From Anisodus tanguticus (Eukaryota > Streptophyta > Magnoliopsida > Solanales > Solanaceae), in contig CM067548.1 in the NCBI GenBank assembly GCA_034509755.1, positions 8,515,188-8,579,187 of the forward strand: 64,000 nt of DNA. The letters run 5' to 3'. Positions 37,074 through 47,175 of the stretch are shown one piece after another. The translations under genes were made by a program, and so were the position numbers. Positions within the stretch are counted from its first letter, which is position 1; each line of letters begins with the position of its first letter. The notes beneath the pieces were generated by a model. It was given only the letters and a program-made list of their open reading frames with translations. It made no database searches and was not told where the DNA came from.

Positions 37074-37830
37074 TCAATTTATTAATGTCCTTATTTTTAG
37101 GATCTTCTCGGAATCCTTTATATCTATTTTAAATGGAGCAGATGTGACTACTTCTCCTTCAGTAGGGATATTTATTTTTTCTAAGGGGGGTATTTCCGAT
37201 TCTATTACCCTTTTATTGGTATACCATTTATTAACAAGAGTATTAAGTGATTCTTGTTGGTCGTCTAGTTTACCAGTGATTTGAAACCACCTAAAGAATT
37301 CTATGTTACATTTTAGTCTATTCATATCCTTGATCCATTGATCTTTAAAATATGATCTTTGGTCTAAGGAATAATTAGCAACGTACCACTTTCTTTTAAT
37401 AGTATGCTCTGGGCTTTTCCAGAGTTTTCCTATTAACTCAAAGTCTATGTCGAATTTTTCTTTCGACCTGACCATGCCAAGGGATCCCTTTTGTTCTGTT
37501 GCAATAGGACCCTGCATTTCATTATCTGTGGGGCTGCTAGGTCTGTTAATAACCCTAGGTTGATATTGAACCTTAGGTATTGGTTTTGTAAAATCAACAC
37601 CCTTTAGTTTTTGTTCTACTTCTCCGATAGATTCTTCGGAGTTTTGGTCGTATGGATCTTCCTCCTCCAGGGGTTTAGAAGTGGATGATCTTGCAAACGA
37701 GTATCTTCTCGAGGAAGATTCTGAACTAGATTTAGATCTTAAGAATTTTAAATCAATAGATCCATCTGGGTATTGAATTACTTGTTCAATATTGAGCTTT
37801 CTGGCTCAAGTTTTGGTTGCGTAATGGCCT
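37074..37830 (-). pseudogene. Pararetrovirus region between movement and coat proteins
   Basis: 37074-37517 is an open frame (147 codons) with KLWKSPEHTIKRKWYVANYS and IEFFRWFQITGKLDDQQESL. Upstream, 37520-37830, Ser/Glu-rich sequence is readable in the same direction but with frame breaks. It may be the C-terminal extension of the movement-protein ORF or an N-terminal part of the coat-protein ORF; the frame runs on toward 36973 in a shifted register. No domain is recognised. Confidence 0.55.
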
Positions 37831-37837
37831 CAAAGTG

Positions 37838-38539
37838 TCATTCATCTTTAGATAAGATTTCATCCCACTTAAGCATCCGAGGGACAAAGATATTGCTATG
37901 CTCTTGGTTTGCTTCCATAAGCATAGTAGCTCCTTTGTTGCTCATTAATTTAGCCTTTGGGACTAGAGTTGTTTTCATTAGTCTATAATATACTCTGTAT
38001 ATTATAGCTATTTCTTTAGTATTAACCTTACTATTCATATTCTTCGTTTTTATATTTAAGGTTAACGTATCCATAATATTCTGGTCATTTATGTCGACCG
38101 AGTAATTTGGATAACAATTGAAGTATACTGGGCCACGTGCTAAGTTACTTTGTAAGACCCCTAATAAGGAGTCGTCAAAGTTTAATAGCCGGGCATCTCT
38201 TAACAAGAGACATATGGGCGTGTCTAAACCTAAGCTATACAAAGGTTTGATCGCAACTTGGACAAGTCCTATGTGTAGGAAATTGAATTCCTTTTTATAT
38301 CTGTTTATATCTTGAGTTGCTAATTGTTTAATAATTTCTTTTGAATTATTAATAGCTATTGTAGACTCGCAAGTTTTGATATTATAATTTTTAATAAAGT
38401 CAAACTTTTCGGTTTCATAAACCGATTTGAAAGATTCCTTTGGAATATTCCAATGTTGTAAATCTTGTTCTACCTTTGCTATTTTTTAGGTAGACAAATT
38501 TTCATTGTTTACAACACTCTGTTTTTCTGCTCTATTCAT
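37838..38539 (-). pseudogene. Pararetrovirus movement protein (30K type), broken
   Basis: A start-like ATG lies at 38539. 38242-37838 contains the core of a 30K-superfamily movement protein: GLDTPICLLLRDARLLNFDD and QSNLARGPVYFNCYPNYSVD, followed by the IIYRVYYRLMKTTLVPKA segment. These proteins widen plasmodesmata so virus can pass from cell to cell. At least one stop separates the start region from the core (about 38480), and the frame ends at 37838 with continuation in another register. Confidence 0.75.
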
Positions 38540-38584
38540 TTTAGAACTGTGCAGTCGAATTATTTAGTACAGCAGATCCCCACT

Positions 38585-38845
38585 CTATCGTCTTTGTTGG
38601 ATGGAGATATTACGATTAATATTGCTCAATCTTCTATATAATACTATGATTTTATCTAAGATTGTTCTTCTAGAAATTTCTCTACTATAGTTATCTAGTG
38701 ACTCAGAGGGCACTAATCTTGAATAATAACTTAGCAATCTTCGAATCTGGGTTCTTTGTTTTAAAAAATTTCCTTTTATTTCTAAATGTATCCATCTAGC
38801 ACGATTAGCATTATTTATGCTACGAAATGAAGGATGGGTTTTCAT
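38585..38845 (-). pseudogene. Pararetrovirus small 5' ORF (86 codons)
   Basis: This is an intact small frame from ATG 38845: basic, rich in Arg, Ile and Leu, with 'RTILDKIIVLYRRLSNINRN' near the end. It is the first ORF after the leader, where several caulimovirids carry a small protein of unknown role. I do not recognise a family. Being intact while its neighbours are broken may only reflect its short length. Confidence 0.45.
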
Positions 38846-39210
38846 TCATAAATTCATAAATAATACGAGGGGTTGAGTATTGGTGGGCAGGCTACCGTCC
38901 TTGGAGCTATTATTCTATCAATTATGAAATGTTGATTCTTTATACTGTGCGACACCTATTCTAACCTTAGCGGGTATCTTGGGCTTAAGTCTAACTATTC
39001 TTGGTTGTAAGTAAAGGGTCGATAATTTCTTTTCTTAGAGGTCTTGGCGAAGGAATACTCCAGGTCCGCTCTCCTATCTACCTCATAATTACTATAACTT
39101 CGACCGCACTCAGATGAATTGGAACCATCGATCTATTACTGTAGACTAACAATACAGATTTAAGCTGAGGATAACAACTAGGTAACAATGGGGGTGAACA
39201 GTAATGGAAT
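38846..39210 (-). other. Pararetrovirus leader fragment, no gene
   Basis: No frame of interest is present. It lies between the junction filler and the first viral ORF, so it should be part of the long viral leader. The tRNA-iMet primer complement expected in a caulimovirid leader was not found, so this part is probably missing or mutated. Confidence 0.45.
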
Positions 39211-39306
39211 ATCAAAAGGTCATAACCTCTAGACAATACTGCTTTTAACGTCGGAACGCTTCAAAGGCTTCATCTTTACTTTTCAAAAGGTCATAACCTC
39301 TAGACA
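39211..39306 (+). other. Scrambled rearrangement junction (filler DNA)
   Basis: 'tcaaaaggtcataacctctagaca' occurs at 39212-39235 and again at 39283-39306. Between them, 39239-39286 is a copy of copia integrase DNA in inverted orientation relative to copia A (compare 40190-40235, or 28821-28870 directly). After 39301 copia A resumes at 'gacatatcaaaagg'. Such templated patches are typical of error-prone break repair. Confidence 0.75.
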
Positions 39307-39929
39307 TATCAAAAGGAAATTGTCACCACTATGGGAAACCTAGTAACATGATCAACGACTACCGAAAGCTCAAGACTGAGCAACAAGAGAAGGCTAAGGC
39401 TAAGGGCAAGGCACAGGCTAACGTCGTCAAAGACAGTTTTCTGGATGACATGATTGAGGAGTTCTCAGCGGTGGTGCTTGAAGCAAACCTTGTTGAGAAT
39501 CCCATGCAATGGTGGATGGACATGGGTGCTAGAAGACACATCTGTTCTAATAGAGATGACTTCTCCACTTATACACCAGTTACAAACAAGAAGTTGTTCA
39601 TAGGTAACACCGCTTCCTCTGATGTGCCGGGGGTAGGAAAGGTAGTCCTGAAGATGACTTCTAGAAAGGAGCTCACTCTGAAGAAGGTGATGCATGTCCC
39701 TGAGATTAGGAGAGATTTAATTTCAGGTCATTTATTGGCTAATGCTGGTTTTAGGCTAGTGTTTGAGTCTAATAAATTTGTAATCACTAAGAATGGAACG
39801 TTTGTGGGAAGGGGCTTCTTCTGTGAATGCCTCTTCAAAGTTAACGCCATGTCTGTAATACGTGCAAGCAATAATATTGAAGTTTTTTCTTACTTGCTTG
39901 AGTCCTCTAATTATGGCATCATAGATTAG
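39301..39929 (+). pseudogene. Copia A gag knuckle and protease, mutated
   Basis: It begins at the zinc-knuckle region, where the CCHC is damaged (its second cysteine reads as tyrosine and the last as tyrosine). 39348-39929 reads EQQEKAKAKGKAQANVVKDS, WWMDMGARRHICS, and VMHVPEIRRDLISGHLLANA. The protease triad DTGA of copia B is DMGA here. It ends with the same NYGIID stop position as copia B. The gag N-terminal part is missing because of the rearrangement. Confidence 0.88.
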
Positions 39930-40830
39930 GACATGTTAACTACAAGTCCATCCAAAGGTTGGTAAAGTTGGAGTTGTTTCCATCTATTGACGTAAACCCT
40001 CAACATAAGTGTGAGGTGTGCGTAGAGGCAAAACTCACAAAGATTTTTTTCGATCCATCGAAAGGAATACCGCTCCTCTAGAACTTATTCACACAAAAAT
40101 ATGTGATTTGAAGTTTGCACAAACTAGAGGGGGGAACAAATACTTTGTGACATTCATTGATGATAGCACAAGGTATTGTTACCTTTACTTGATGAAAAGT
40201 AAAGATGAAGCATTCCGACGTTACAAAGCAAAAGTTGAGAACCAACTAAGCATGCAGATTAAATCCATTCGTAGCGATAGAGGGGGAGAATACGTAGCGC
40301 CATTTGAGAAATATTGTGCCCAATCAAGCATTGTTCATCAAACGACGGCTCCATACTCACCTCAGTCAAACGGTGCGGCGGAACGTAAGAACCGCACATT
40401 GAAGGAAATGATGAATGCCTTGCTCATCAATTCCGGTCTTCCCCAAAACATGTGGGGAGAAGCCGTCCTTACCGCTAATACGATTCTTAACAGAGTCCCA
40501 CATAAGGGTAAAGACAAAACTCCACATAAATCATGGAAGAGAAAGAAACCCACCTAAAAATATTCAAAGGTATGGGGTTGTTTGGCAAAGGTCGAAGTAC
40601 CCAAGCCAAATCAGGTCAAGATTGGGCCTAAGACTGTAGATTGCATTTTCATCGGATATGCAAATAATAGTAGTGCTTATCGCTTCTTAGTGCATAAGTC
40701 AGATATTTCAGATATCCACGGGGGTACAATCATGGAATCAAGGAATTTTCAATTCTTTGAAGATACTTTTCCTAGAAAGGAAATAGACATAAACTCTCGC
40801 AAATGAATTTATGAACAAATCTCTCAGGAA
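39930..40830 (+). pseudogene. Copia A integrase
   Basis: 40018-40557 is one open stretch with [56 protein letters not shown] and PYSPQSNGAAERKNRTLKEM, which cover the DDE core. The first catalytic aspartate (HTDI in the family) reads HTKI, so the site is broken. The zinc-binding start at 39965-40030 is in another frame. 40582-40806 supplies the C-terminal AKVEVPKPNQVKIGPKTVDC and FIGYANNSSAYRF. Confidence 0.9.
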
Positions 40831-41019
40831 CTAGGAGTCGTTGACTGCCCGGATCTAGATGGTTCAGATCTAGTGGACTTCAAAGTGGCTGAATATCCGG
40901 AATCTAGTGTTCTAGATTCTCAGAACTTGGAGATTCCAGAGATGGAACCAAGGCGAAGGTAAAGGGCCAGGAAGGATAAATCTTTCGGTACTGACTTTGT
41001 AGCTTATATGGTTGATGAA

Positions 41020-42064
41020 GAACCAAGGACAATTGCTGAATCATTGTCAACTCCAGAGGCATCGCTCTGGAAATAAGCTATTGAGAGTGAAATACACTTC
41101 ATCCAGCATAACCATACTTAGTAGTTGGTTGATCTTCCTCCGGAAAATAAACCGTTGGGTTGTAAGTGGATACTCACATGAAAGTATAAAGCAGATGGGT
41201 CTATAGATAAGTACAATGCCAGGTTGGTAGTCAAGGGCTATCGACAGAAGAAAGGTCTTGACTACTTTGACACGTACTCACCGGTGTCTAGGATGATGTC
41301 CATACGAGTATTCATTGCGATCACAGCGTTGCGTGATCTTGAGATACATCAAATGGATGTCAAGACAGCCTTCCTAAATGGTGATTTGGAAGAAGAAATT
41401 TAAATGGAACAACCCGAGGGGTATGTGGTTCCAGGGCAAGAGAAGAAAGTCTGTCGGCTTGTCAAATCTCTCTACGGGCTGAAACAAGCCCCAAAGCAAT
41501 GACATAAAAAATTGATAGTACTCTACTATTGAAGGGTTTGTCCATTAATGAGTGTGACAAATGTGTCTACATAAAAGGTAATTCTGACTCGTTCGTCATG
41601 ATATGCTTGTATGTAGATGACATGTTGATCACATGGAGCAGTCCTAGCTTGATTATAGAGACTAAGAACATGTTGAAACAATGCTTCGATATGAAGGATA
41701 TGGGTATCACATATGTCATCTTAGGGATAAAGATCTCTACGACATTTGACGTACTGGTCTTAACTAAGTCTCACTACATCGAAGATGTGTTGAGAAAGTT
41801 TGACATATTTGACAGTTCGCCTATGAAGTCACCAATGGATAGAAATCAAAAGCTTGATAAAAATCGTGGTGCACCCGTATGCCAGGAGCAATATGCACAG
41901 GTGATTGGGAGTTTGATGTACATAACAAACTGCACCCGACCGGATATTGCTTTTGCAGTCAACAAGTTGTCTAGGTTTACCCGTAATGCGAGTAATGGTC
42001 ATTGGAAGGCATTGAATCGGGTACTACTATACCTGAAATACATGCAAACTGGATATCTGATATA
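41020..42064 (+). pseudogene. Copia A reverse transcriptase
   Basis: The reading contains RVFIAITALRDLEIHQMDVK-TAFLNGDLEEEI, a stop at 41401-41403, then MEQPEGYVVPGQEKKVCRLV and SLYGLKQAPKQ with a stop and frameshift near 41500. 41529-42065 carries FVMICLYVDDMLITWSSPSL with an intact YVDD and TRPDIAFAVNKLSRFTRNAS. The catalytic motif survives but the frame does not. Confidence 0.9.
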
Positions 42065-42458
42065 GAGAACACCAAGTCCACCAGTGGGTATGTATTTACA
42101 ATTGGTGGTGGGGCTGTGTCTTGGAAAATCCTCGAAGCAAACTTGCATCGCCCGATCCACGATGGAATCGGAGTTTATCACTTTAGACAAAGCAGGAGAA
42201 GAAGCTGAGTGGCTTCACGACTTCTTAGAGGAGGTTCCTTATTGGGAAAAACCCGTACATTCTGTAATGATCCACTGCGACAGTCAGTCGGCTCTAGGAA
42301 GGGCACGGAGTTCTATGTACAATGGCAAGTCTCGTCATATTCAACGGAGACATAAGACTGTTAGGCAGCTGATCACCATAGGTATAATATCCATTAATTA
42401 CATAAAATCAAAGGATAACATAGCGGGCCAACTGAGAAAGGATGTTCTTCCTGTCTAG
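42065..42458 (+). pseudogene. Copia A RNase H
   Basis: 42084-42458 reads [60 protein letters not shown] and YIKSKDNIAGQLRKD. The usual ADPLTK end has become AGQLRK. It is joined to RT by a frameshift at about 42065. Confidence 0.88.
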
Positions 42459-43100
42459 GGAAATGTGCTTAAAACCCAAGGTATAAGGACCAATACGGTG
42501 GTAACCCAACCTTACTGACTGGAGATCCCAGGAATTAGGTTCAATGAATAAACTAAGTTGAAAAAGTTCAGTTGAGCGCTTCGGTGGAAGCATAAGCACT
42601 TTGGATAGTGATTTCTGTAAAGAAACACCAAATCCAAAGTCATCCCGCGATAGACTATAAGTGCTATCTGCAGTGTAGGTAAAGGTTAAGTTTCCAAAAC
42701 CTTTAATGATCCTCACTGGTTGAGGTTAGGTTTGGGAAAACTTTTAATGGTTCCTAACACTTGTAAAGTGGGGTATAGCAGGATACCTTGTAGGAGACCA
42801 CCTATTTAAGTGTGAGGACAGGCCGCCTCAAATGAACGCACTTCAGAATCCAAGAAGTGTCCACGGCCTCAACGGATAAAACATTACAAAGAACAGAGTA
42901 AGGGAAGTTGTTGTGTTGGTACTGTTGACTTGGCTTACACTAAACACTGATGGTTCAAGATGTCATGTTCACCGTGCAGTAAGTAATTCCGATGGTATTC
43001 AACTATGGAAGGTTCAAAGCGGAAGCTACCTATCCAGATGCAACATCGGTCCACTGAAAGATTGCTGGAAAAGGCACCATGTTAGTGCGCCAAAATCTCT

Positions 43101-43113
43101 TTCAAGAGGGGAT
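43101..43113 (+). other. Copia A polypurine tract
   Basis: ttcaagaggggat lies immediately before the LTR start tgttgaaaat at 43114. It primes plus-strand synthesis in the family, and copia B has the same tract. Confidence 0.8.
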
Positions 43114-44045
43114 TGTTGAAAATTTACTAATGTGGAATTAATTATATCCCATTATTTATGACTCAAATAATTGAGGCCCCGCACGTCGGAAATGTCATTT
43201 CCACACACGTGCACACGTAGTGTCAAGTATCGCAAATTTCATTAGTGAAAGAGATATTAGTACATATGTAATACGTTTGAGACATAGAATGATGAATGGT
43301 TATTGGCCAAATGACAAAGTATTCCATGTTGGTAAACGAAGGAAGAAGTGTACGATATGTAAGTTAAAACGAGTCGGAAATCGCCGCGGAGCCATGAAGG
43401 GCCGCGGCGCAACACCGTCAGAGCTGCGGCACTAATTGGGTGGCCAGTCACTAGAGTCGCAGCGCTAATTCACAGTGTTGCGGCACTTTGGAGGTAGAAT
43501 CCTGCGACGGGAAGTTGGAAAGTTCTGACCTTTGGGCTGGTTTTGGAGCATTGAATCTCCATTACTTGGCACATAAATTCAACCATTATTTGGCTTAATG
43601 TAACCCCTCAATAAGTGTCATTACATTGGCTATTGAAGGCCATTAGTTGTCTAGTTTAGGGGTTATCTCCTTACACTATAAATTGAAGCCTTTGGCTCAA
43701 TTGTTGAAGACTACACTTAGAAATATTTCAAGAATTTTCTAACAACTTCTTCTTCCTCTCTAGCAAGTTTACTACACTCAAAGTTCTTCAAGAGTAACAC
43801 TTGAGTTTCCTTTGCTCAATTGTTAAGTTGTTGTTGTATCTTGGGAGACTATTGCCCGACAACGTAAAAGGAGATATACGGGGCAATCTTGTCTTAAAGA
43901 CAGAGTGCCATCACTCGACTTAGCAAATCACACAAGGAGTTTGTTTCATTCTTGATTTCCAGTTTTATTGTAATCTTTAGTTTATCCTTTGTAGCAACTA
44001 TAATATTTACTTACTCCCCATTCCCTGCAATTGTTGTATCCCACA
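43114..44045 (+). repeat. Copia A 3' LTR
   Basis: It starts tgttgaaaat, ends gtatcccaca, 932 bp, and is followed by ggtta. It shares 'gtgtcaagtatcgc' and 'tacatatgtaatac' with copia B's 3' LTR. The 5' LTRs of both have 'gtgccaagtatc' and 'tacttatgtaatac'. Confidence 0.92.
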
Positions 44046-44050
44046 GGTTA

Positions 44051-44700
44051 TTGGTCTACTGAAAAGTTAAGTAAGATTGATAGCACTGTTGGGCGTCCTA
44101 TGTATACTGATAAATACACTAATGTTATGGAATGAATTTCTTATGCTCGAGTCTTAATTGGAAGTGATGTCTCACAATCACCAGTGGAATCTATTGAGAT
44201 CAACACTTCCACTGGGTAATACACCAAACAGTCGAATATTATTAGAAGCCTAAGTTTTGGTATAGCTTTATGAGATTTGGTCATATATTGGAGGATTGTT
44301 GGATGGGTGAAAAGGAATGGAAAAAGAGAATGTGTTCCAATAGATATCAAAGAGGAGGAGAAGAAATAGACGAAGAAGAAGGCAATTTAGGCAAGGGTGG
44401 GTGGCAAAAGAGGATGCAAATCCTCCTGATGAGGCTCAAAGGAAAACTGAAGTTGCTGAGAAGGTAACAATGCCATAAACAACCAAATCTGGTGTTCATG
44501 GGAGGTTACCTTAGTAAGGCAGGTCCCATCAGTACTAACTACACCAAATGACCCATCTACCAATGCTAATAGATATGTCAGTTTCCAAGAGAAGTCCACA
44601 AATGCTGAAGCTGGACAACCTGGGGATCCTGGGATTATTCAAAATCCCCCATGTTCATAGAAACATGGAATAATCGAGAATTAACCAGCCCCTAAAGCAG
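44051..44700 (+). pseudogene. LINE ORF1, remainder
   Basis: Directly after the target duplication the frame reads YWSTEKLSKIDSTVGRPMYT, the continuation of the ORF1 piece that ends at 22628. ISYARVLIGSDVSQ follows after a stop, then the zinc-knuckle region is degenerate (no intact knuckle) and a charged tail runs to about 44700 with many stops. The two minus-strand frames here are shadows. Confidence 0.75.
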
Positions 44701-44706
44701 AAGGAG

Positions 44707-45703
44707 ATGCAACTCTTTTTGCAATTCATACACTGTCATGTGAAGGACCTTTCCACTTCCTTTTCTGCTCATATTACTATTGTCTATACACATAATGATG
44801 CTCAACAGAGGACTCTAATATGGAATGAGCTGAGTCAAGTGGTGCATACTATACAAGGTGCTTGGTTTCTAACTGGGGACTTCAACAATGTTCTAGCTAC
44901 TGATGACATGGTTGGATCTCCAGTTACACCTGCTGAAAAACATGGATTCAGGGATTGCATTAATGTATTTCATCTCACTCCATTGAGATATAAGAGATGG
45001 CAACAATAATAGGATGATAGAGTGTACACAAAAATTGATTGGGCATTTGAAAATTTGCTATGGTTGCAGAACGATGGCCATGTAGAAGCCGATTTCCTCA
45101 ATCCTGGAGTTTCATACTATTCCCCAATCCTTATACAATACAAGACCCATATGAATCTCCATCCCAATCCCCATTGTGATGCAGCTCCCAGAGTTCAAGA
45201 ACATACTCTTCTTCTTATGGTCTCAATCATTCAGGGGATTAAGAATGTTTCAGTTTAGACAAAAGCTCAAGTACCTAATGAAAAACCTTAGAGGGCTTAA
45301 TTCTTATACGTCTTCCTATGCTCAGAAGCTACATCAGGCTAGAAAACATCTGGAAATCACTCAGGCCAGCCTTGCAAGTTTACCATTAGACCAGTCACTT
45401 ATAGAGAAAGAGAAGAAACTACTAAATGACATTAGAATGTGGAGTAATGTTGAAGAACATGCCCTAAGGCAGAAATCTAGGGCAAATTGGATATCATGTG
45501 GAAATGCAAACTCCAAGTACTTTCATGCTCAATGTAAAATCAGATCCAGCAGAAACAACATTACCTCTATCTATGATGAAAATGGGCACATCTATGATGA
45601 AAATGGGCACAAAATTACTGACCCTCAACTTGTTGAGGATGAGTTTGTATCCTTTTTTACTAAGCTCATGGGATCAGCTGCTAAGAAAATGTCTTGTCCT
45701 AAC
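44707..45703 (+). pseudogene. LINE ORF2: endonuclease and RT start
   Basis: 44707-45009 has SAHITIVYTHNDAQQRTLIW and GAWFLTGDFNNVLATDDMVG; GDFN is the endonuclease core. Two stops follow WQQ, then 45022-45258 has VYTKIDWAFENLLWLQNDGH. 45176-45703 continues with KEKKLLNDIRMWSNVEEHAL and SRANWISCGNANSKYFHAQC, the linker to RT. It is interrupted at 45704 by a hAT-like element and continues at 47176. Confidence 0.88.
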
Positions 45704-47167
45704 TAAGCTTGTCAAGTGGGCTAGGCCAGCTCAAACCCGGCCCACCACCGGCTGATGGCCCACTGGGGCACCGGTCTGACCCGGCCCACTTCGAAGATTG
45801 TCCATATTCTGAAAAATATTACCACTTGGAGATGCATGGGTTCGAACTTCATACCTCTCGCATGAAAAGCATGCTCTCAACCATTGAGCTACATTCTTAT
45901 TTGTTACCTAAAATAATTAGTAATCATATATGTCAATTATAAATAAATTTATTTTTTGAAAAAAGAATCCAGCCGTTGGGATTGGGGCCACCAACACTCC
46001 AATTAATCTCCAAATGGCTATATAGCCGTTTTTACCCCTCCCCCACCCCCAAAATAGTCCCTCCATTTTAAAATCAAACTTTAATATATTATATTTTGAC
46101 CTTATTTTTAAATTATAACTACCCCTCCATCCTTCTTCATTTTTCATTCATAAAAATAAATATTTAATTTAGAAATTATTTACCTTTATGCAATGATTTA
46201 TAGCCACACAAAATATATGTGACACATTTAACACTACAAGTTTAAAAGTTTTCTCTTCTTTCTTATACTTTGTGTCTAGTCAAATAGACATATCAACAAC
46301 TGCATAAATAATTTAAAATAAAACTTAAAACATAAATTGATAACATTGCAAATTCAAAACACACAAACTTGAACGACGAAATATTGCAAATTAAAATTTC
46401 AAAACATGCAAATTAAACGACTAACATCAATTGAAAATTTTAAAGAAGAAATACACTTCAAAGTTCAACTTCATGCATTTTCACCAAGTGCCTAAGCAAC
46501 CACCGGTACCCCACCTAAGACCTGGCGCTTCAGACTTATGGAGATATATGTCACCACAATATTCACATTTAACATGTTCCTTGTCTACTCGCTAAAAATG
46601 CATTCACACCGCATTTGAAGTTGATCTTCGAACTCAAGGAGAAGGTGGAGGTGGAGAATTATCCCGAAAATTGAAAGTAGAAATGTACACTAGTTGAATA
46701 GAAAATTTAGATAAAGAGAGAATTGTGTGAAAATGAAGAATAATGGAGGGGTATTTGTAGTTTGAAAATAGAACCAAAGTGTAGTTTATTCATAAATTTA
46801 GAAATTCAAATAAAACTAGCAATGACTAGTTTTTTAAAAAATTTACAACACCTAATTTTTTGAATTGAACAACCACTAATGTTTTTTTAGTTTAGCAATT
46901 TTATCATTAGATGTAAATATTAATTTTATTATTATTAGTAAATGTAAATGTCTATTTTAGTATTAATTTTTAAAAATAAATAAAATAAAATATGGCCTGC
47001 TAAGCCCACCATGTACCCTCTATCCCGGTAGGGGCTGGACCGGACACTCTTTTCTCTCCCCAAGCCCGGGTCCTTAACAACGGCCTGGCCCAGCTCTTGA
47101 ACCGGCCCAATATGGCCAACATTAAAATGATCCAGCCCGTCCCGGCCCGACCCACTTGACATGCTTA
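45704..47167. mobile_element. Nonautonomous hAT-like element
   Basis: It has an 8-bp target duplication GTCCTAAC (45696-45703 and 47168-47175), the size typical of hAT. Terminal inverted repeats of about 24 bp start TAAGCTTGTCAAGTGGG on the left and, read inward, TAAGCATGTCAAGTGGG on the right, both continuing into GGCC-rich text. The 1.46-kb interior is AT-rich and encodes no transposase. The subterminal regions are rich in GGCC and CCGG, in strong contrast with the interior. Confidence 0.85.
45827..45898 (-). tRNA. tRNA-Ala-derived sequence, degenerate (pseudo)
   Basis: The minus strand reads GTAGCTCAATGGTTGAGAGC (box A region), then ATGCTTTTCATGCGAGAGGT (anticodon arm), TTCGAACCC and finally ATGCATCTCCA. 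Order and ends match plant tRNA-Ala, which ends GCATCTCCA. The acceptor 5' side (aagaatg for ggggatg) and the T stem no longer pair, and the anticodon loop reads TTTTCAT. It is not a working tRNA. It is either a captured tRNA or a SINE head inside the hAT-like element. Confidence 0.55.
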
Positions 47168-47175
47168 GTCCTAAC

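Larger units (their letters stand above)
31483..39215 (-). mobile_element. Endogenous pararetrovirus (Caulimoviridae), near full length, decayed
   Basis: In minus-strand order it holds a leader, a small ORF, movement-protein and coat-protein region, protease-RT-RNase H region, a transactivator-like ORF, then a promoter region. There is no integrase and there are no LTRs, as in plant pararetroviruses, which insert by illegitimate recombination. The separate gene blocks, 7.7-kb size and likely Solanaceae host resemble the solendovirus type (tobacco vein clearing virus and related tomato, potato and tobacco EPRVs); that genus call is inference. Every long gene has frame breaks, so it is a fossil. 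It sits between copia B and filler DNA inside copia A. Confidence 0.85.
22629..44045 (+). mobile_element. Ty1/copia element A, interrupted by 15.6 kb
   Basis: Both LTRs, the 5-bp duplication ggtta and the polypurine tract are present. Internal parts are gag codons 1-20 (23600-23658), a 15.6-kb block of unrelated or inverted material, then gag knuckle, protease, integrase, RT and RNase H (39301-42458). Integrase precedes RT, which defines copia. All domains carry stops. The two LTRs differ at several percent of positions by eye, so the insertion is old. I do not assign a lineage. Confidence 0.85.
39301..45330 (+). repeat. Large inverted repeat, right arm
   Basis: This is the partner of 23659-29730: gag knuckle, protease, integrase, RT, RNase H, 3' LTR, then LINE sequence up to 'cttaattcttatac' near 45300. 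Colinearity is complete across the LTR-LINE junction. Confidence 0.85.
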
